From Stenomitos frigidus ULC18 (GTDB lineage: Bacteria; Cyanobacteriota; Cyanobacteriia; Leptolyngbyales; Leptolyngbyaceae): a stretch of 64,000 nt of DNA. Within the stretch, counting starts at the first letter, position 1, and each line of letters starts with the position of its first letter. Of this stretch, positions 50,501-60,395 are shown piece after piece. The stretch spans positions 62,001 through 126,000 of the forward strand of contig NZ_PVWK01000084.1 of assembly GCF_003003795.1 (NCBI RefSeq). Direction: 5' to 3'. The position numbers and the translations under genes were made by a program. The notes beneath the pieces are model-generated. The model did not search any database. It was not told where the DNA came from and saw only the letters and a list, made by a program, of their open reading frames with translations.

Positions 50501-51934
50501 CTAATGCGTTGTCACTGCACGCTTATAGGCTTCATCGAGCACTTCAGAGAGCGTTGGATGGGCGTGCACCAGGAAGGCAAGGTATTGCACGGTTTGTCGC
50601 TGCGCGATCGCGTTTGCCGCTTCTTGAATGAGATCGGACGCATGGAGCCCGAAGATGTGAACACCTAGAACTTCCCCCGTGTCCTGACGGTAAATGACTT
50701 TGGCAACACCTTCGGTTTCGCCTTCTGCGAGCGCCTTGGCGTTGCCTTTGAAATAGGTACGCACAGAAGCGACTGTAAATCCTTCTGCTTTACCTTTCTC
50801 CTTCGCAGCGGGTTCAGTCAAACCAACAAAGCCGATTTCGGGATGAGTGAACGCTGCTGCCGGAATGCTGTGGTAATCGACCGCACGAGCGCGACCGCAA
50901 ATATTTTCGATCGCAGCCACACCCTGAGCTGCTGCCGCATGAGCCAGCATCAGTTTGCCCGTAGCATCGCCGATCGCCCAGAGATGGGGCACGGGTTCGC
51001 CACTTGCAAGCACGGCCATGTAGTCGTTGATGGGGATGAAGCCTGGTCGAACGGTTTCTACGCCAACGGAGTCTAGGCCCAGGTCTTTGGTTAATGGCAC
51101 CCGTCCGGTAGCAACCAGACAAGCATCCACCTCCAGAACTTCCACGCTTTCCTTCGTCTTCGCATCTGCCAGTTCAATAACAACGGGAGAACCTGGAGTA
51201 ATGCGCTTTGCCAGGACGCTGACTTTTGTTTCGATATCGCGAGGGGTAATCAGTACCCGTTGTGCCAGTTTGGCGATATCGGGGTCGAAGCCCGGCATGA
51301 GTTGGTCGAGTGCTTCGATCAAGGTGATCTCACAGCCTAGCGCTGAGTAAACATCGGCGAACTCCAGCCCAATGTAGCCACTGCCGACGATCGCAATCCA
51401 GGGCGGTAGCGACTCTAGACGCACCGCATCGTCACTAGTAAAGACGGTTTTGCCATCCAGTTCAATGCCAGGTGGCACAAAGGGGACGGAACCCGGCGCC
51501 AGCATGATGTCCTTCGCCGTGATGATTTTCTCGCCATCCTTCGTCGTGACTGAGACTTTTTGCACTCCGGCGATTCTGCCCCAACCGTGAATGGTGTCAA
51601 CACCAAGGCGCTTCAGGCTGCCGATCAAAGCTTCGCGCTGTTTGGTGACAATGCTGTTGGCGTGGTCCGCGATCGCCTGACGGTCAAACGCCACGTCAGT
51701 CAGCTGAATGCCCAGTGCTTTAAGGTGATGAGCATCCTGCAACTCACGTACACGTCCCGATGCTGCCAGCAGCGCTTTGGAAGGAATACAGCCACGATTG
51801 ACGCAGGTGCCACCCATCTCAGCAGTTTCGATGACCGCTGTTTTCAGCCCACAGCTTACCGCATGGATCGCCGCTCCGTGCCCGCCAACCCCGGCTCCAA
51901 TGATGACCAAATCGTAATCGAATGACTGACTCAC
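50501..51934 (-). CDS. lpdA: Dihydrolipoyl dehydrogenase
   Basis: This is the E3 subunit that re-oxidises dihydrolipoamide in pyruvate dehydrogenase and the glycine cleavage system. The 477 residues contain the FAD motif [16 protein letters not shown], redox-active [16 protein letters not shown], the NAD motif [14 protein letters not shown], and the catalytic HAHPTLSE dyad near the C-terminus. I chose GTG 51934 because AGGAGAG lies 6-7 nt before it and the family begins [13 protein letters not shown]; an ATG at 51952 overlaps the SD. Confidence 0.96.
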   Translation of the reverse strand: MSQSFDYDLVIIGAGVGGHGAAIHAVSCGLKTAVIETAEMGGTCVNRGCIPSKALLAASGRVRELQDAHHLKALGIQLTDVAFDRQAIADHANSIVTKQREALIGSLKRLGVDTIHGWGRIAGVQKVSVTTKDGEKIITAKDIMLAPGSVPFVPPGIELDGKTVFTSDDAVRLESLPPWIAIVGSGYIGLEFADVYSALGCEITLIEALDQLMPGFDPDIAKLAQRVLITPRDIETKVSVLAKRITPGSPVVIELADAKTKESVEVLEVDACLVATGRVPLTKDLGLDSVGVETVRPGFIPINDYMAVLASGEPVPHLWAIGDATGKLMLAHAAAAQGVAAIENICGRARAVDYHSIPAAAFTHPEIGFVGLTEPAAKEKGKAEGFTVASVRTYFKGNAKALAEGETEGVAKVIYRQDTGEVLGVHIFGLHASDLIQEAANAIAQRQTVQYLAFLVHAHPTLSEVLDEAYKRAVTTH

Positions 51935-51998
51935 TTCTCTCTCCTGGTGCATTGTCTTCTATTCTCGGTTGGATGGGGGCGATCGACAAGAGCGAGGG

Positions 51999-52060
51999 AA
52001 AGGCTAAAGGCTAAAGGCTAAAGAACTCAAAACTCAAAACTCGCGACTCCTGATTCCTGC
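51999..52060. repeat. STRR cluster spanning the end of the gene at 52027
   Basis: GGCTAAA heptamers (three copies) and AACTCAA/AAACTCA heptamers are followed by degenerate CCTGATTCCTGCC-type units. On the minus strand they encode the last residues and the stop of the hypothetical gene at 52027-52416. Confidence 0.75.
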
Positions 52061-52416
52061 CCCCTAGCTCCTATCTTCCCGTTTCGCTCCTCTGACCGAT
52101 CACCGTGCCACCAGTTTTTCGCTGCCTCTGGTAAGTTGACGGCATAAAGAGTGATGACGATCGGCTCTAGCAAACCCTGCCCCAAGATCTCAACGCTATA
52201 GGAGGGATGATTTTTCGTCGATAGATCGACAATAAAGCGTTTGCCAATGCGTCGCCAGCTTGGTTCTTTGCCGCGCCACTGGAGACGACAGCAAGGCCAG
52301 GGCAACTGTTCGCGATCGAATAAGCGACAGCAGGGGCCAATCACACGGTAACTGAAATGGCAACCGGGGCTAAAGAAAATTTGCCCATGCTGAAGCGGGT
52401 GAAACATTGCGGCCAT
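52027..52416 (-). CDS. Cys-rich conserved hypothetical protein
   Basis: The 129-residue protein begins 7 bp after the argH stop, so it is probably co-transcribed. The N-terminal half has several Cys/His (SPGCHFSY, GPCCRLFDREQLPWPCCRLQW) and may bind a metal. The middle contains GKRFIVDLSTKNHPSYSVEILGQGLLEP with beta-strand character. The last 18 or so residues (GKIGARGQESGVASFEF) are encoded by heptamer repeats and are probably not ancestral. No named family is recognised. Confidence 0.65.
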   Translation of the reverse strand: MAAMFHPLQHGQIFFSPGCHFSYRVIGPCCRLFDREQLPWPCCRLQWRGKEPSWRRIGKRFIVDLSTKNHPSYSVEILGQGLLEPIVITLYAVNLPEAAKNWWHGDRSEERNGKIGARGQESGVASFEF

Positions 52417-52423
52417 CGATCAC

Positions 52424-53848
52424 CTAACCAAGCGTTGCTTTGGCGTTTTGAAGCGCTTGTCGGACTTGGGTAAACCCGGTACCGCCGTAGCTGTTGCGGG
52501 CAGAAACAACCTGTGCAGGCGCGATCGCGGCATAAATATCAGATTCAAAGGCTGGATGGAGTGTTTTCCACTCATCTAGCGTCAAGTCCTTGAGCAGTTT
52601 GCCCTGAGCGAGAGACGTCTTCACAACTTTACCCACTAGATTGTAAGCTTCCCGGAAAGGCACTCCTTTGCCTGCCAGGTAGTCTGCCACATCCGTCGCG
52701 TTGGAAAAGTCCTCATTGACGGCGGCCTGCAGTCGTGCGACACGGAACTCTAACCCTTCTTGCAGCAGAATAGTCATCGCTTCCAGACAGCCTTGCACGG
52801 TCACAACCGCATCAAAGAGGGCTTCCTTGTCTTCCTGGAGGTCTTTATTGTAAGCAAGGGGTAAGCCCTTCATCAACACGAGTAGACCTTGAAGATGACC
52901 AAAGACTCTGCCCGTTTTGCCACGCACGAGTTCTGGTACGTCAGGGTTTTTCTTCTGCGGCATGATGCTGGAGCCTGTGGAGCAGCTATCTTTGAGCGTG
53001 ACAAAGCCAAACTCTTCGGATGCCCACAAAATGACTTCTTCTGCGAGGCGGCTGAGATGCACCATGATCAGACTGGCAGCACAGAGAAATTCGATCGCAA
53101 AGTCACGATCGCTCACCCCATCTAGGCTATTGGCATAGACACCGCCAAAGTGCAGCAGCTTAGCCGTGTAGTGGCGATCGATGGGAAAGGTCGTTCCAGC
53201 CAACGCACCAGAACCCAGCGGCGAAATATTAACCCGCTGATAGATTTCGCCGAGTCGCTCCCAATCGCGCTGGCTCATTTCAAAGTAAGCAAGCAAATGG
53301 TGGGCAAGGCTGAGGGGCTGTGCCCGTTGTAGATGGGTATAACCGGGAATGAGGGTTTCGACGTGCTGCTCTGCAAGCGTCAGGAGTATGGCTTGGAACG
53401 ATCGCACTCGCTGCCGTATGTGCTGAATCTGGTCGCGCAGGTAAAGGCGCGTATCGGTACCCACCTGATCGTTGCGCGATCGCGCAGTGTGCAGCTTTTT
53501 GCCCACATCACCAACAATTTCTGTCAGGCGACGTTCGACCGCAAAATGAACATCTTCCGCCTCAACACCCGGAACGAAAAGCCCCTGGCGGTATTCTTGA
53601 CGAATTTGCTCTAACCCGTTGACCAACTGCTCTCCCTCTGCAGCGGCGATAATGCCTGTATGCGCTAGCATCTGCGCATGAGCCTGAGAGCCAGTCAGAT
53701 CATACTCAATCAGCTGAATGTCGAAGCCGATGCTGGCGTTAAATTGGGCGATCGCAGGATGGAGTGCGGACTCGAAGCGCTGGCTCCAGGTGGAGGGCTG
53801 ACTTGCTGCCGATGCTTGAGAGAGGTCTTGATTCAAAGCAATTCTCAC
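52424..53848 (-). CDS. argH: Argininosuccinate lyase
   Basis: ArgH splits argininosuccinate into arginine and fumarate. The 474 residues show [73 protein letters not shown] and the family signature [20 protein letters not shown] with the catalytic Ser. The start given is GTG 53848 ([13 protein letters not shown]...). Most relatives begin nearer TWSQRF, so a slightly later start is possible. Confidence 0.97.
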   Translation of the reverse strand: MRIALNQDLSQASAASQPSTWSQRFESALHPAIAQFNASIGFDIQLIEYDLTGSQAHAQMLAHTGIIAAAEGEQLVNGLEQIRQEYRQGLFVPGVEAEDVHFAVERRLTEIVGDVGKKLHTARSRNDQVGTDTRLYLRDQIQHIRQRVRSFQAILLTLAEQHVETLIPGYTHLQRAQPLSLAHHLLAYFEMSQRDWERLGEIYQRVNISPLGSGALAGTTFPIDRHYTAKLLHFGGVYANSLDGVSDRDFAIEFLCAASLIMVHLSRLAEEVILWASEEFGFVTLKDSCSTGSSIMPQKKNPDVPELVRGKTGRVFGHLQGLLVLMKGLPLAYNKDLQEDKEALFDAVVTVQGCLEAMTILLQEGLEFRVARLQAAVNEDFSNATDVADYLAGKGVPFREAYNLVGKVVKTSLAQGKLLKDLTLDEWKTLHPAFESDIYAAIAPAQVVSARNSYGGTGFTQVRQALQNAKATLG

Positions 53849-54054
53849 TGTGCTAGAGAGGTTAGATTTCCATTTAGAGTTGCAGAGTTTTTAACCCAAC
53901 ATTGGCAAACCCTGAAGGCAACCAAAATCCACTCCACTAAGTATCACGAAAGGCAGTCTTAAACTGTTACCAGTAGGGTGAATTCCACGCACAACACCAA
54001 ATTTCTGCGTTAGCTCAAGACTGACTTTCCATCTAAAAAGGCTGAACTTCTGCG

Positions 54055-54324
54055 TTAGCCAAAGGATGTAAATGTTTTCACAAAGTAGCCAAAAATGATG
54101 CCGATTAAAAAGGCCCAAACCTGACCTGTCTTGACAAAGTTGTTGAAGGCTTTCTGCACATCACCGGCCAAGTCTACTTCAATTTTCTTGTCGCCCAGCG
54201 CCGCCAGGTCGATCGGCAAATGCCAGTGAGATGGCTGCAATAGATCCAGCCAGTACGTCGTGTCAAACCAATAGGTTGGATCAATGAACCCGATTGTTAC
54301 ATCTGGTATTACGCCAATGACCAT
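54055..54324 (-). CDS. Small membrane-anchored hypothetical protein
   Basis: The 89-residue protein has a polar, aromatic N-terminal half (GFIDPTYWFDTTYWLDLL, PSHWHLPIDLAALGDKKI) and one C-terminal hydrophobic helix (TGQVWAFLIGIIFGYFVKTF). Such C-terminally anchored small proteins recur in cyanobacteria without known function. I chose ATG 54324 because GAGAGGAG lies 4-10 nt upstream; an in-frame start at 54363 would add 13 residues. Confidence 0.65.
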   Translation of the reverse strand: MVIGVIPDVTIGFIDPTYWFDTTYWLDLLQPSHWHLPIDLAALGDKKIEVDLAGDVQKAFNNFVKTGQVWAFLIGIIFGYFVKTFTSFG

Positions 54325-54519
54325 CGCTCCTCTCTCCCTCTCTAAATGAATGCAAGCGCGCATATTTATCTTACAGAACTGAAAGGATACCAGAAAACTA
54401 TCTGAGCGATCGTGCTGCTCAGACAGAGAGTTGTGTGTTTAACGGTAACCCAGCGCTCGACGTTGTCGCCTTGCTTACACAGAGCCCGCCTTCATTAGCA
54501 GCTGGCTGACCACCATCGG

Positions 54520-56034
54520 CTAGAGTTCAGTTGCTTGAACCTGCATCACAATCAACGTCATATCATCAGCGTTGCGGTGCGCGGTGCCGGTAAATTTCTG
54601 CACCTGACTAAACAACGCTTCCAAGATGGTTTGGGGATGATCGCACTGTTGGCAAGCCTGTTGAAACGCTTGTGTCAGATTTTCTTCATCAAAACGCTCA
54701 CCACTCTGGTTGGCAGCATCTGTAAACCCATCGGTGTAGTAGATGAGCGTATCGCCAGCCTGAAGTTGGATCTGAGCATCTTGATAGTGTGTATCGGCAT
54801 CGAGCCCAATCAGCATGCCCAGTGTATCCAGCCGCCGAATCGTGTTGGTTGCTGCTTGCCAGAGCAGAGGTGGATTGTGGGCAGCATTGCTATAAGACAA
54901 GATTCGCGTTTTTGGATCGTATTCCGAGTAAAACAGCGTGACGAATCGATTAGAGTTCTCTAGATCGGCGTACATGACACGATTGAGGTGCTGCAAAATC
55001 CGGGCGGGTGAGTGTCCGTTCAGCACTTCTGCTCGCAACATGCCTCGCGTCATGGTCATGATCAAACCAGCAGGTACGCCTTTGCCCATGACATCGCCGA
55101 TCGCCAAACTCCAGCGTCCCCACTCGCTGCCACCATCTTTCTTAGAGCGAATCTGGTCATAGCTCGCGGGAATAAAGTCGTAAAAATCACCACCGACTCG
55201 ATTGGCTGATTGACAGCGCGCGGCTAGTTCAATGCCTTGAATCTTGGGGCACTGTCGCGGCAACAAGCGCAGTTGAATCTCGGCTCCAATCTCAAGCTCC
55301 CGATCCAGTCGCTCTTTTTTACGCAGTTCCACTGTTAACTCGTCGTTTTCGATCGCTACCGCCGTCTGGTCGGCAACCAAGCGCACTAGCTTTTGACGAG
55401 TTTCTGTCCAGCCATACTGCGGATCGCGGCTAAAAACGTAAAGCCGTCCCCGCTCTGTATTTTTGACCAGAATGGCCGTCCCAAAGAGCTGGACATCGGC
55501 GCCCAAGTAATGACTGACCTGATGATCGAGCGTAGCGATCGCGCTGGGAGTAAGAGCGATCGACTCTCCAGCAGGGGTTGGGGATAGCGAAGCGGTCACT
55601 TGGCGGGTAGCGGTTTCCAGTGCCTTACGAATATCTTGACACCAGCGGCTGTCCTGACAGTGAAGCCGCTCTAAGCGCACCTGACCATTCGGCTTGAACA
55701 ACAACAGTGCACCACCATCACTATCCGTGACTCGACTCGCCATCAGCGGGATTAGCTCTAGAAACTGATTGAGGTTGTTAAAGCTTCGCAGTGCAAAACC
55801 GAGCGAACTCAGCAAGTCTTGAATTTTGTGCTGCTCTCGATTCAACCGCGCCACCAGTTCCTTCAGGGCAAAGACAGGTGTAATTTCAGGCGCAGCACCA
55901 CTAGTCGCACTACTGGGGGTACGAGCACTCAGACGATCGCGTATCTCCGCACCGGGAGCATTGGCTGCAGACGGTGAAACCGTTCCCGCGTCCGGTCGTT
56001 GCGATGGCTGTCGAGGAAGAGGCACAGCAGTCAT
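54520..56034 (-). CDS. GAF - PP2C (SpoIIE/RsbU-type) serine phosphatase
   Basis: The protein of about 504 residues has a disordered Pro/Ala-rich N-terminus (about 1-60), a GAF domain (about 85-240, with DSDGGALLLFKPNGQVRLERL and AVAIENDELTVELRKKE), a short coiled coil, and a SpoIIE-type PP2C domain (about 270-500): LLPRQCPKIQGIELAARCQSANRVGGDFYD, SLAIGDVMGKGVPAGLIMTM, YSNAAHNPPLL and DTLIYYTDGFTDAAN. The Mg-binding Asp residues are present. Such proteins dephosphorylate anti-anti-sigma factors in partner-switching. The start is ATG 56034. Confidence 0.92.
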   Translation of the reverse strand: MTAVPLPRQPSQRPDAGTVSPSAANAPGAEIRDRLSARTPSSATSGAAPEITPVFALKELVARLNREQHKIQDLLSSLGFALRSFNNLNQFLELIPLMASRVTDSDGGALLLFKPNGQVRLERLHCQDSRWCQDIRKALETATRQVTASLSPTPAGESIALTPSAIATLDHQVSHYLGADVQLFGTAILVKNTERGRLYVFSRDPQYGWTETRQKLVRLVADQTAVAIENDELTVELRKKERLDRELEIGAEIQLRLLPRQCPKIQGIELAARCQSANRVGGDFYDFIPASYDQIRSKKDGGSEWGRWSLAIGDVMGKGVPAGLIMTMTRGMLRAEVLNGHSPARILQHLNRVMYADLENSNRFVTLFYSEYDPKTRILSYSNAAHNPPLLWQAATNTIRRLDTLGMLIGLDADTHYQDAQIQLQAGDTLIYYTDGFTDAANQSGERFDEENLTQAFQQACQQCDHPQTILEALFSQVQKFTGTAHRNADDMTLIVMQVQATEL

Positions 56035-56223
56035 TGAGATCAAGGTAAACGAACAATTACTGTGAAGCAGGCTGATGCGTAGTGCAATCGATTCTAGCGG
56101 ATGTGCCCGTAGAATCACCGTTGGTTGGACTAATTTTATGGGAGAGTGCCCAAACCCGGGCTTAGTTTACCAACGTTAGCAGATAAGCTTTGAATTGATG
56201 CAGTCACCCTTGAATTGATGCAA

Positions 56224-56640
56224 TTAACCTTGAGACGTAGTGCTAAGCAGTGTTACAACGTCTGCGTGTGCCAACACAACATCAGGATTTTGCTGTAATG
56301 CTGCATCGTATTTTGTAGCGAATTCATCACCCGACTCCGCTGGTGTTAGCAGTGTCCGAACATCAGCCAAGAAGGTTTCAATCACTTCTAACGTAATGGG
56401 TTCATCCGCCTGCTGTAGCTCATCAATTTGCACGATGCGCTGAGAGAGCTGATGTAACCAGGCAAATTGCTCGTGGGAAATGACTAACTGCAGCAGTTGC
56501 CCTCTAGATACCTGTCCCTGCACTTGTTCGTAGGCAACGCGCTCTGCTTCTAGTAAAAGCTTATGCAAGCGCAGTAATTTCAACCGTAGTTCATTCAGTA
56601 AGCGGAATTGATTGATACGTTGTTGCAAGGGGCTAACCAT
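56224..56640 (-). CDS. Conserved hypothetical helical protein
   Basis: The 138-residue protein is strongly helical and Leu/Gln-rich (RINQFRLLNELRLKLLRLHKLLLEAERVAYEQVQG, LVISHEQFAWLHQLSQRIVQIDELQ). A C-terminal part carries SGDEFATKYDAALQQNPDVVLAHADVVTLL. I do not recognise a named family, but the coding pattern is sound. It starts at ATG 56640, and the nearest gene, ftsY, begins upstream on the same strand. Confidence 0.7.
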   Translation of the reverse strand: MVSPLQQRINQFRLLNELRLKLLRLHKLLLEAERVAYEQVQGQVSRGQLLQLVISHEQFAWLHQLSQRIVQIDELQQADEPITLEVIETFLADVRTLLTPAESGDEFATKYDAALQQNPDVVLAHADVVTLLSTTSQG

Positions 56641-56742
56641 TAACCTAATACGTCCTATGCTTGCGTTTTAGTAAGCCTTCCGCTGTAGTGAACCGCGCCT
56701 GCTGAGCAGCGATCGAGCTTATCTTTTATCCTTTGTCCCTCT

Positions 56743-58248
56743 CTACCCATTCAGCAACGCTTCAACAAACTCATAGCTAGAAAAGGGGCGGAGATCTTCA
56801 ATACCTTCTCCAGCACCGATGAAGCGGATAGGTAAACCCAGTTGTTGGACGATCGCTAGCGCGATGCCGCCTTTCGCAGTGCCGTCTAGCTTGGTGAGGA
56901 TAACGCCGCTAAGTTGAGCCGCTTCTGAAAAGACTTCAGCCTGTCGTAGGCCGTTTTGTCCGAGGGTGGCATCCAGAACCAGCAGAGATTCAACGACTGC
57001 ATTTTCAGATTTTTTGTCAATAATGCGACGAATCTTACTGAGTTCGTCCATCAAATTTTTCTTGTTTTGCAAGCGACCAGCCGTATCAACCAGCAGCAAA
57101 TCGGTACCGCGTGACTGAGCCGCCGCGATCGCGTCAAAAACCACCGCTGCAGGATCGGTATTTTGCCCTGGATTGGCGATCACTTCGACGCCACTGCGAC
57201 TGCCCCATACTTTGACTTGCTCGACTGCTGCCGCTCTGAACGTGTCCGCTGCTGCAATCAGGCAGTTGTAGCCAGACTTTTGGGCGATGTGGGCCAGCTT
57301 GCCGATCGTGGTTGTTTTGCCCGCACCATTGACGCCCGTGATGAGCCAGATATTGAGTGTCTCGTCTTCAGGCGCAAAAAAACGGCTCTTGGCGTTCTCC
57401 AAGGGGGCATCCAGGATATCGCGCAGAATTTGCTTCAGGTAGCTCAGTGCCGCATCAGGTGGCAGCACTTCTTCGCGCAACTTGCTCTGCAGGGCATGAA
57501 TAATGGCATCGGTTGCGGCGACACCCACATCAGCTTGCAGCAACACTGACTCAATTTCGTCGACAGCATCATCGTTCAGCGGCCCCTGCCCAACGATCGA
57601 CCGCAGTTGATTGATCAAGCCACGTCGTGTTTTATCTAACCCTTGACGCAGCCGATTTAGCCAGGTGATTTCTTCTAGTGAAATCTGGTCGGGTCGTCGC
57701 CCCTGTGCGGCGAGAATTTCGGATGACCAGAGAAACCCTTCATCAAGCACCAGCTCAGTGCTGTCTAGAGGCGTTGTAGCCGGTATAGCTGTGGTAGATG
57801 CAGCAGTGACTGGCGCGATCGCTGGTTCCGGCTCGACAATGGCGTTTTCTTTCAAGCGCTCTAGACGCTGTTGTCGATCGGCTTCAGATTGTGCCCAAAA
57901 CGGCAGTGGTGTTGTTGGGGTCTCCGCAACTTCTGGCGCTGTTCGTTCTATAACAGCAGAGGAAGCTAACTCTACAGCATCGATCGTGTCCTCATTTGCC
58001 GTGTCCACTTCCGGTGTGGTTGGAGTGGGCGCTTCGACATCGGCGATCGCTTCAGTTTGTTGTCGCTTTTGAATGTTTTGGTAAGCAACCTTGGCCCAGC
58101 TCAGGTAATCCTCGGCAACGTCAGGGGCAGCCTCGTCCTGTAGCGTTGCCTCTGATGTCGCTGCCTCCGGTGCCGCCAGATCAGTTTCTGCTGTTGGAAC
58201 GCCCTCAGCGTCCTGGTCGTATTGCCGACGAAACCAATCAAACGTCAT
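56743..58248 (-). CDS. ftsY: Signal recognition particle receptor FtsY
   Basis: FtsY is the SRP receptor GTPase that docks Ffh-ribosome complexes at the membrane. The 501 residues comprise an acidic N-terminal A domain of about 200 residues (typical in length and composition), then the NG core: LRQGLDKTRRGLINQL, WLITGVNGAGKTTTIGKLAHIA, LLVDTAGRLQNKKNLMDEL, GVILTKLDGTAKGGIALAI and GLPIRFIGAGEGIEDLRPF. It starts at ATG 58248, one base before the nusB stop region, so translation of the two is probably coupled. Confidence 0.97.
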   Translation of the reverse strand: MTFDWFRRQYDQDAEGVPTAETDLAAPEAATSEATLQDEAAPDVAEDYLSWAKVAYQNIQKRQQTEAIADVEAPTPTTPEVDTANEDTIDAVELASSAVIERTAPEVAETPTTPLPFWAQSEADRQQRLERLKENAIVEPEPAIAPVTAASTTAIPATTPLDSTELVLDEGFLWSSEILAAQGRRPDQISLEEITWLNRLRQGLDKTRRGLINQLRSIVGQGPLNDDAVDEIESVLLQADVGVAATDAIIHALQSKLREEVLPPDAALSYLKQILRDILDAPLENAKSRFFAPEDETLNIWLITGVNGAGKTTTIGKLAHIAQKSGYNCLIAAADTFRAAAVEQVKVWGSRSGVEVIANPGQNTDPAAVVFDAIAAAQSRGTDLLLVDTAGRLQNKKNLMDELSKIRRIIDKKSENAVVESLLVLDATLGQNGLRQAEVFSEAAQLSGVILTKLDGTAKGGIALAIVQQLGLPIRFIGAGEGIEDLRPFSSYEFVEALLNG

Positions 58249-58249
58249 T

Positions 58250-58891
58250 TCACCCCAGCCCTCCTGTTGCCTGCTTTTCTGCTTTGAGCTGATCCATCAC
58301 CCGACGCAAGACACCATTGATAAAGCGATGTCCGTCTTCGCCGCTATAACGCTTTGCCAGCTCGACCGCTTCATTTGCAGCGATGCGATCGGGTATACCC
58401 AAAAAAAGAATCTCTGTGACAGCGATGCGAAGAATATCACGATCGATCCAGGCAAGACGAGAGAGCTGCCAATCAACCAGCGATGTAGACAAAATTTGGT
58501 CGATCTGGTCCCGATTCGCGTTCAGCTTACCGATAATTTCAAGGGTGTAATGGCGCACATCCTGTTGATTGGCCAGTTGGATAAATTCAGGGACGTCGAT
58601 CGCGACCCCCAACCGATTGATCGCAGTTTGAGTCAGCGCGATCGCATCCTCAACCATTGCCCTGGCGCTCTGCACATCGGCTGCCCGCGTTTCACTGGTC
58701 AGCAAACGGGCACTGCCCTGCTGCAGTTCAGCCGCTGCCGTTTCCAGCGCATCTTGTGCTTCACTGGTCAGCGTCCGCACGGCTGCCACAACCACGCTTT
58801 GGAGTTGCTGCATCTCCAACCGTTCTTGTTTAGCGGGTAGCTGGCTGATACTCAACAGCGCCAGTTCACGAGCGATTCGACGAGCTTGCAT
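58250..58891 (-). CDS. nusB: Transcription antitermination factor NusB
   Basis: NusB pairs with NusE (S10) on boxA RNA to prevent termination in rRNA operons. The protein of about 213 residues is the long cyanobacterial form. It opens [18 protein letters not shown], carries an insert of about 70 residues, and then the core [62 protein letters not shown]. The start is ATG 58891; the frame continues to 58930 without family-like sequence. It lies between the DUF502 gene and ftsY in what looks like one operon. Confidence 0.95.
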   Translation of the reverse strand: MQARRIARELALLSISQLPAKQERLEMQQLQSVVVAAVRTLTSEAQDALETAAAELQQGSARLLTSETRAADVQSARAMVEDAIALTQTAINRLGVAIDVPEFIQLANQQDVRHYTLEIIGKLNANRDQIDQILSTSLVDWQLSRLAWIDRDILRIAVTEILFLGIPDRIAANEAVELAKRYSGEDGHRFINGVLRRVMDQLKAEKQATGGLG

Positions 58892-59017
58892 AAGAAAAGA
58901 TAAAGGATGTAGCCTGCTTTGGAGAAGCAATAGGCTTAAGGATAACGTTTTTAAGGTACATCACGGGAAATGCCGCACGGTTTCATCTTTATACGCTTAA
59001 GCCTTCATCCCGTTTCT

Positions 59018-59776
59018 CTAGCTTTCCCAGAGGTCTTCTTCCAGAGTGATCGCTTGTCGACTCTGCTCTGGAAATAAATCAAATGTTCGAGCGCTAGACG
59101 CTGGCAACGACGTATTAGACGCCGATGAAGAAGACACCATCGAGGCATCTGGAGCGACGATGCCACCAGAAATCACGACTTTGAATGCGTCTTCGATCGG
59201 CATGGAAAGGTCAATCACAGCATTTTCGGGCACTACTGCATACCAACCTGTAGTAGGGTTTGGCGTTGTCGGAATAAACACGCCTAACATCGGGCTGGTA
59301 AAGCGCGACTGAAACTCGCTGCTTAAGACCCCAGTCACAAAACCAAGTGACCAGACACCCTGACGGGGATATTCCACTAGTACCACTCGTCGGAACTTTC
59401 CACTCGAATCCTTCAGCAGGGTTTCTAGAAGCTGTTTGAGCGTTTTATAAACCGAACCCGCCAGCGGAATGGCTTGCAGTACGCGCTCACCAAAATCCAG
59501 CAACCAGCGACCGGCAATGTTCCGCGCCATCAAGCCAATTAGTAAGATGCAGAGCAGTGGTACGGTCAAGCCCACTACCAAGTTCAGCAGATTTACCAGA
59601 ATCGGATTCAGACCATCAAAGGGATTTACTTGCTTCGGAATGCGAGTCAGAAAATTGACAACCCAGTTTGCGATCGTGATGGTGAGCCAAATAGTGGTTG
59701 CTAGAGGAATGACGACTAGCAGCCCTGCGATCAGGTCATTTTTGAGGTCTTGCTTGAGGCGTTGAATCACGGGCAC
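59018..59776 (-). CDS. DUF502 family membrane protein
   Basis: The 252-residue protein has two membrane helices (LIAGLLVVIPLATTIWLTITIANWV and VNLLNLVVGLTVPLLCILLIGLM) around a short loop, and a soluble domain with VYKTLKQLLETLLKDSSGKFRRVVLVEYPRQGVWSLGFVT and VFIPTTPNPTTGWYAVVPE, all typical of DUF502 (in plants, COV-type proteins). The tail is Ser-rich and acidic. It starts at GTG 59776 with AGGAG upstream. It is first in the order DUF502-nusB-ftsY, a common cyanobacterial arrangement. Confidence 0.93.
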   Translation of the reverse strand: MPVIQRLKQDLKNDLIAGLLVVIPLATTIWLTITIANWVVNFLTRIPKQVNPFDGLNPILVNLLNLVVGLTVPLLCILLIGLMARNIAGRWLLDFGERVLQAIPLAGSVYKTLKQLLETLLKDSSGKFRRVVLVEYPRQGVWSLGFVTGVLSSEFQSRFTSPMLGVFIPTTPNPTTGWYAVVPENAVIDLSMPIEDAFKVVISGGIVAPDASMVSSSSASNTSLPASSARTFDLFPEQSRQAITLEEDLWES

Positions 59777-60395
59777 CCACTCTCCTGTAATTGCGGCGGA
59801 AACTGTAGCAACACTGACGATTCAAAAAGACCAAAATCTCTGCGGTGTTCAGCCTGAGAAATGAGTTGAACTCATTTTGATTGACTGCATATCGCGAATT
59901 TTACTAACCCCATCATGACTACTTGAGCGAAGGACGCTTTGTTACTCAGTTGCTTACAAGCGTCTTCAAGAATTGTAACGAATAATGTAAAGGAGTGTTA
60001 CGTTTCCGACTTCGTGCGGTGCGTTGGTGCCATGCGCGTTGCCAGTCAATCGAGGCTGGGCGGCACTCAGGATGCCGACACCATTCGTTGACCGGTCTCA
60101 AACTGATCTGCATGATGTGAGATCATCCTCAGGATACCCTACGGTGATTCGGTATCACACGCGACTGTTAATTTTGTGCTTGAAAAGAAAGGCTCACGGT
60201 TCTCTAGAGCGATGGCAAGCTGACAGTGACGACCCTCAGAGCTCTTTTCCAGTCTTAAACAGTCTTAAAGTGATTTCCGAGAAAAAATGTACTGCTGGGT
60301 AGGGGCAGGTTTTGCCAGCATCTTTGCCTCTAGCCCATCGCTTTGGTGCCTGCCCTACAGGTCTTTTGTTTGCTAGAAAGCGCCTAAGTAGCAGT
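59777..60395. other. Intergenic region with a GTAGGGGC-type inverted repeat
   Basis: These 619 bases contain no supported gene. The plus-strand open frame at 60024-60302 has no family resemblance. At the right end GTAGGGGCAGG (60299-60309) pairs with CCTGCCCTAC (60349-60358), one bulge, around a 39-nt loop. This is REP-like intergenic sequence also seen at 62395 and 32642. Confidence 0.5.
60299..60358. repeat. REP-like GTAGGGGC inverted repeat
   Basis: An imperfect 10-11-bp stem, GTAGGGGCAGG...CCTGCCCTAC, with a C-rich loop. It is located just 3' of the HpsJ-like gene on the minus strand. Confidence 0.6.

Noticed and set aside
59780-60290. SRP RNA (4.5S) or other structured RNA in the large gaps
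   Set aside because: I looked for the conserved SRP loop GGAAG...GCAGC and for tRNA T-loop GTTCGA motifs in the gaps and saw no convincing match.
60024-60302. 92-codon plus-strand frame
   Set aside because: It has no family resemblance or SD and ends in the REP-like repeat.
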